Assembly (NCBI RefSeq): GCF_001580545.1
Contig: NZ_LRBG01000005.1
Coordinates: 186,001 to 250,000 of the forward strand
Direction: 5' to 3'
From: Paraburkholderia monticola
GTDB taxonomy: Bacteria; Pseudomonadota; Gammaproteobacteria; Burkholderiales; Burkholderiaceae
Length of the DNA stretch: 64,000 nt
Both the position numbers and the translations under genes were made by a program. Each line of letters starts with the position of its first letter. The first letter of the stretch is position 1. The notes beneath the pieces are model-generated. The model was not told the DNA's origin and did not search any database. It worked only from the letters and a program-made list of their open reading frames with translations. Below are positions 62,799 through 64,000 of the stretch, in pieces.

Positions 62799-63611
62799 AT
62801 GACGACGCCGTCCTCCGCCGATCACCCGCCGCCGCTCGAGGCCACACCAGCCCGCGCGCTCGGCGACTTCATCCGCGCCCATCGCGAGCGGCTGTCGCCG
62901 CAGGCGGTCGGTCTGCCGCCGGGGCCGCGCCGCCGCACGCCCGGTCTGCGGCGCGAGGAAGTCGCGCAGCTATGCGGTGTGAGCCCGACCTGGTACACGT
63001 GGATCGAGCAAGGCCGGCCCGTGTCCGCTTCCGCCGATGCGCTCGCGCGCATCGCGGTCGCGTTGCAGCTCTCGCGCGCGGAGCGCGCGTATCTGTTCGA
63101 ACTGGCCGCGCAGCGCGACCCCGCCGAGCCCGACCCCGCCGCCGCCGATGCGCCCGCCACGCTGCTGCAAACCGTGCAGCTGATCGACACGCCGGCCTAC
63201 GTGCTCGACCGGCAGTGGAATGCGCTCGCGTGGAACGCGCGCGCGGCCGATCTGTTCGTCGGCTGGCTCGACGGCGCGCACGACCGCAACCTGCTGCGCT
63301 ACACATTCACCGAGCCGGCCGCGCGCACGTTGATCGTCGATTGGGAAACGCGCGCGCGGCGGCTGGCCGCCGAGTTTCGCGCCGACTCGATCCGCCATCT
63401 GAACGATGCGCCGACGCGCGGGCTGATCGATGCGCTGTCCGCCGCGAGCGACGAGTTCGCGCGCTACTGGGCCTCGCAGGACGTCGGCGGGCGCGAGGGC
63501 GGCAGGCGCGAGTTCAACCATCCGCGCGATGGGCGCATCGTCTATGACCAGATCACGTTCAAGCCCGCGCATCGCGAGGATCTGAAGCTGGTGGTGCTGG
63601 TGCGCGAATAG
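62799..63611 (+). CDS. MmyB-type transcriptional regulator (XRE-family HTH)
   Basis: This 270-residue regulator has an N-terminal XRE helix-turn-helix (ALGDFIRAHRERLSPQAVG, TPGLRREEVAQLCGVSPTWYTWIEQGRPVSASADALARIAVAL) followed by the MmyB-like ligand-binding domain (DTPAYVLDRQWNALAWNARAADLF, NLLRYTFTEPAAR, DWETRARRLAAEFRADS). That wording is typical of the MmyB family, whose ligand domain is reported to bind fatty acids and which often control neighbouring dehydrogenases. No such target is adjacent here. The ATG at 62799 has no strong ribosome site. TACAAT at 62716-62721 may be its -10. Confidence 0.87.
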   Translation: MTTPSSADHPPPLEATPARALGDFIRAHRERLSPQAVGLPPGPRRRTPGLRREEVAQLCGVSPTWYTWIEQGRPVSASADALARIAVALQLSRAERAYLFELAAQRDPAEPDPAAADAPATLLQTVQLIDTPAYVLDRQWNALAWNARAADLFVGWLDGAHDRNLLRYTFTEPAARTLIVDWETRARRLAAEFRADSIRHLNDAPTRGLIDALSAASDEFARYWASQDVGGREGGRREFNHPRDGRIVYDQITFKPAHREDLKLVVLVRE

Positions 63612-63633
63612 GCGCGCGATGGGCGTTCGCGCC

Positions 63634-63660
63634 TTGAACGCGGTCGCCCAGTGTTAAAAT
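63634..63660 (+). promoter_or_regulatory. possible promoter of argH
   Basis: TTGAAC and TAAAAT are separated by 15 bases, slightly short of ideal, about 95 bases upstream of the argH start. Confidence 0.45.
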
Positions 63661-63752
63661 CGCAGTCTTTCTTCGCCGCGGCGGCGCGCTTGCACGGCAT
63701 GTGCACGCGCGTTGCCAGCCTCTTCACCGCTCGCTTTTAACCGCCCAACACC

Positions 63753-64000
63753 ATGACGTCCCAACTGCACAAAAAAGGCGAAGCCTGGTCGGCTCGCTTC
63801 TCGGAGCCGATGTCGGAGCTCGTCAAACGCTACACGTCGTCGGTTTTCTTCGACAAGCGTCTGGCGTTCGTCGACATCGAAGGGTCGCTCGCGCACGCGT
63901 CGATGCTCGCCGCGCAGAAGATCATTTCCGCCGACGACCTCGCCGCGATCCAGCGCGGCATGGCGCAGATCAAGGGTGAAATCGAGCGCGGCGAGTTCGA
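63753..64000 (+). CDS. argH: argininosuccinate lyase, N-terminal part (cut by window end)
   Basis: The first 82 residues are present: [58 protein letters not shown] and onward. The opening [19 protein letters not shown] and [12 protein letters not shown] are the start of argininosuccinate lyase, which splits argininosuccinate into arginine and fumarate in the last step of arginine synthesis. The catalytic signature lies beyond the window. The frame is open to the last base, so the gene continues to the right. Confidence 0.93.
   Translation, partial: MTSQLHKKGEAWSARFSEPMSELVKRYTSSVFFDKRLAFVDIEGSLAHASMLAAQKIISADDLAAIQRGMAQIKGEIERGEF

Overview
The window is a high-GC chromosomal stretch from a beta-proteobacterium of the Burkholderia/Paraburkholderia type. 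The main evidence is gene content rather than a marker gene: a fused hemDX in a hemC-hemDX-hemY operon, nadE next to a P-II gene, Burkholderia-style porin and proline-rich small proteins, a dcm-vsr pair, ppc with a long basic N-terminal extension, and argH at the right edge. No rRNA, insertion sequence, CRISPR array or phage gene is visible. Most of it reads as core chromosome with short accessory pieces.

Layout. 0-2 kb: tRNA-Arg(CCT), then yggL and two unrecognised genes in a stretch that looks less GC-rich by eye; tRNA-Arg genes are common integration sites. 2-4.2 kb: a glutathione transferase, CsbD and two small hypotheticals. 4.5-6.3 kb: Dcm cytosine methylase and Vsr repair nuclease, with a candidate operator in the dcm promoter. 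6.5-10.2 kb: a PEBP-family protein, a DHA2 drug exporter and trehalose-6-phosphate synthase. 10.3-16.4 kb: two related sigma-54 activators, one with a receiver domain and one without, around small envelope-type proteins (DUF883 and another), followed by two translationally coupled paralogous lipoproteins. 16.4-19.5 kb: an ABC importer with a fused double permease and no substrate-binding protein. 20.3-25.3 kb: a membrane diguanylate cyclase, an OmpR/EnvZ-type pair and a divergent CpxP/Spy-like periplasmic protein.

25.4-31.8 kb: a pirin, a 15-bp tandem repeat, a complete basic amino-acid ABC importer and a porin. 32-38.7 kb: P-II, NAD synthetase, a FemAB-like acyltransferase, a GIY-YIG protein, a FUSC membrane protein and pyrophosphatase. 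39-42.7 kb: an aldehyde dehydrogenase, SDR and MFS catabolic set. 42.9-44.3 kb: a DUF1326-DUF2182 pair with Cys-rich motifs. 44.4-48.7 kb: a VOC protein and an AcoR-like sigma-54 activator divergent from an ExaC-type aldehyde dehydrogenase. A -24/-12 promoter and a perfect 17-bp palindrome lie between the last two. 48.7-52.3 kb: SulP transporter followed closely by a second diguanylate cyclase. 52.5-54.6 kb: a small secreted protein and a soluble wHTH-TPR regulator. 54.8-59 kb: the haem operon. 59-64 kb: ppc, an MmyB-type regulator and the start of argH.

I found no clearly novel multi-gene system. The best leads are the ABC importer without a binding protein, the two GSFTGA-type sigma-54 activators with their small envelope proteins, the predicted sigma-54 circuit for exaC, the possible Dcm operator, and an unassigned His/Cys protein beside tRNA-Arg. 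All functional calls come from reading motifs; no database search was run.
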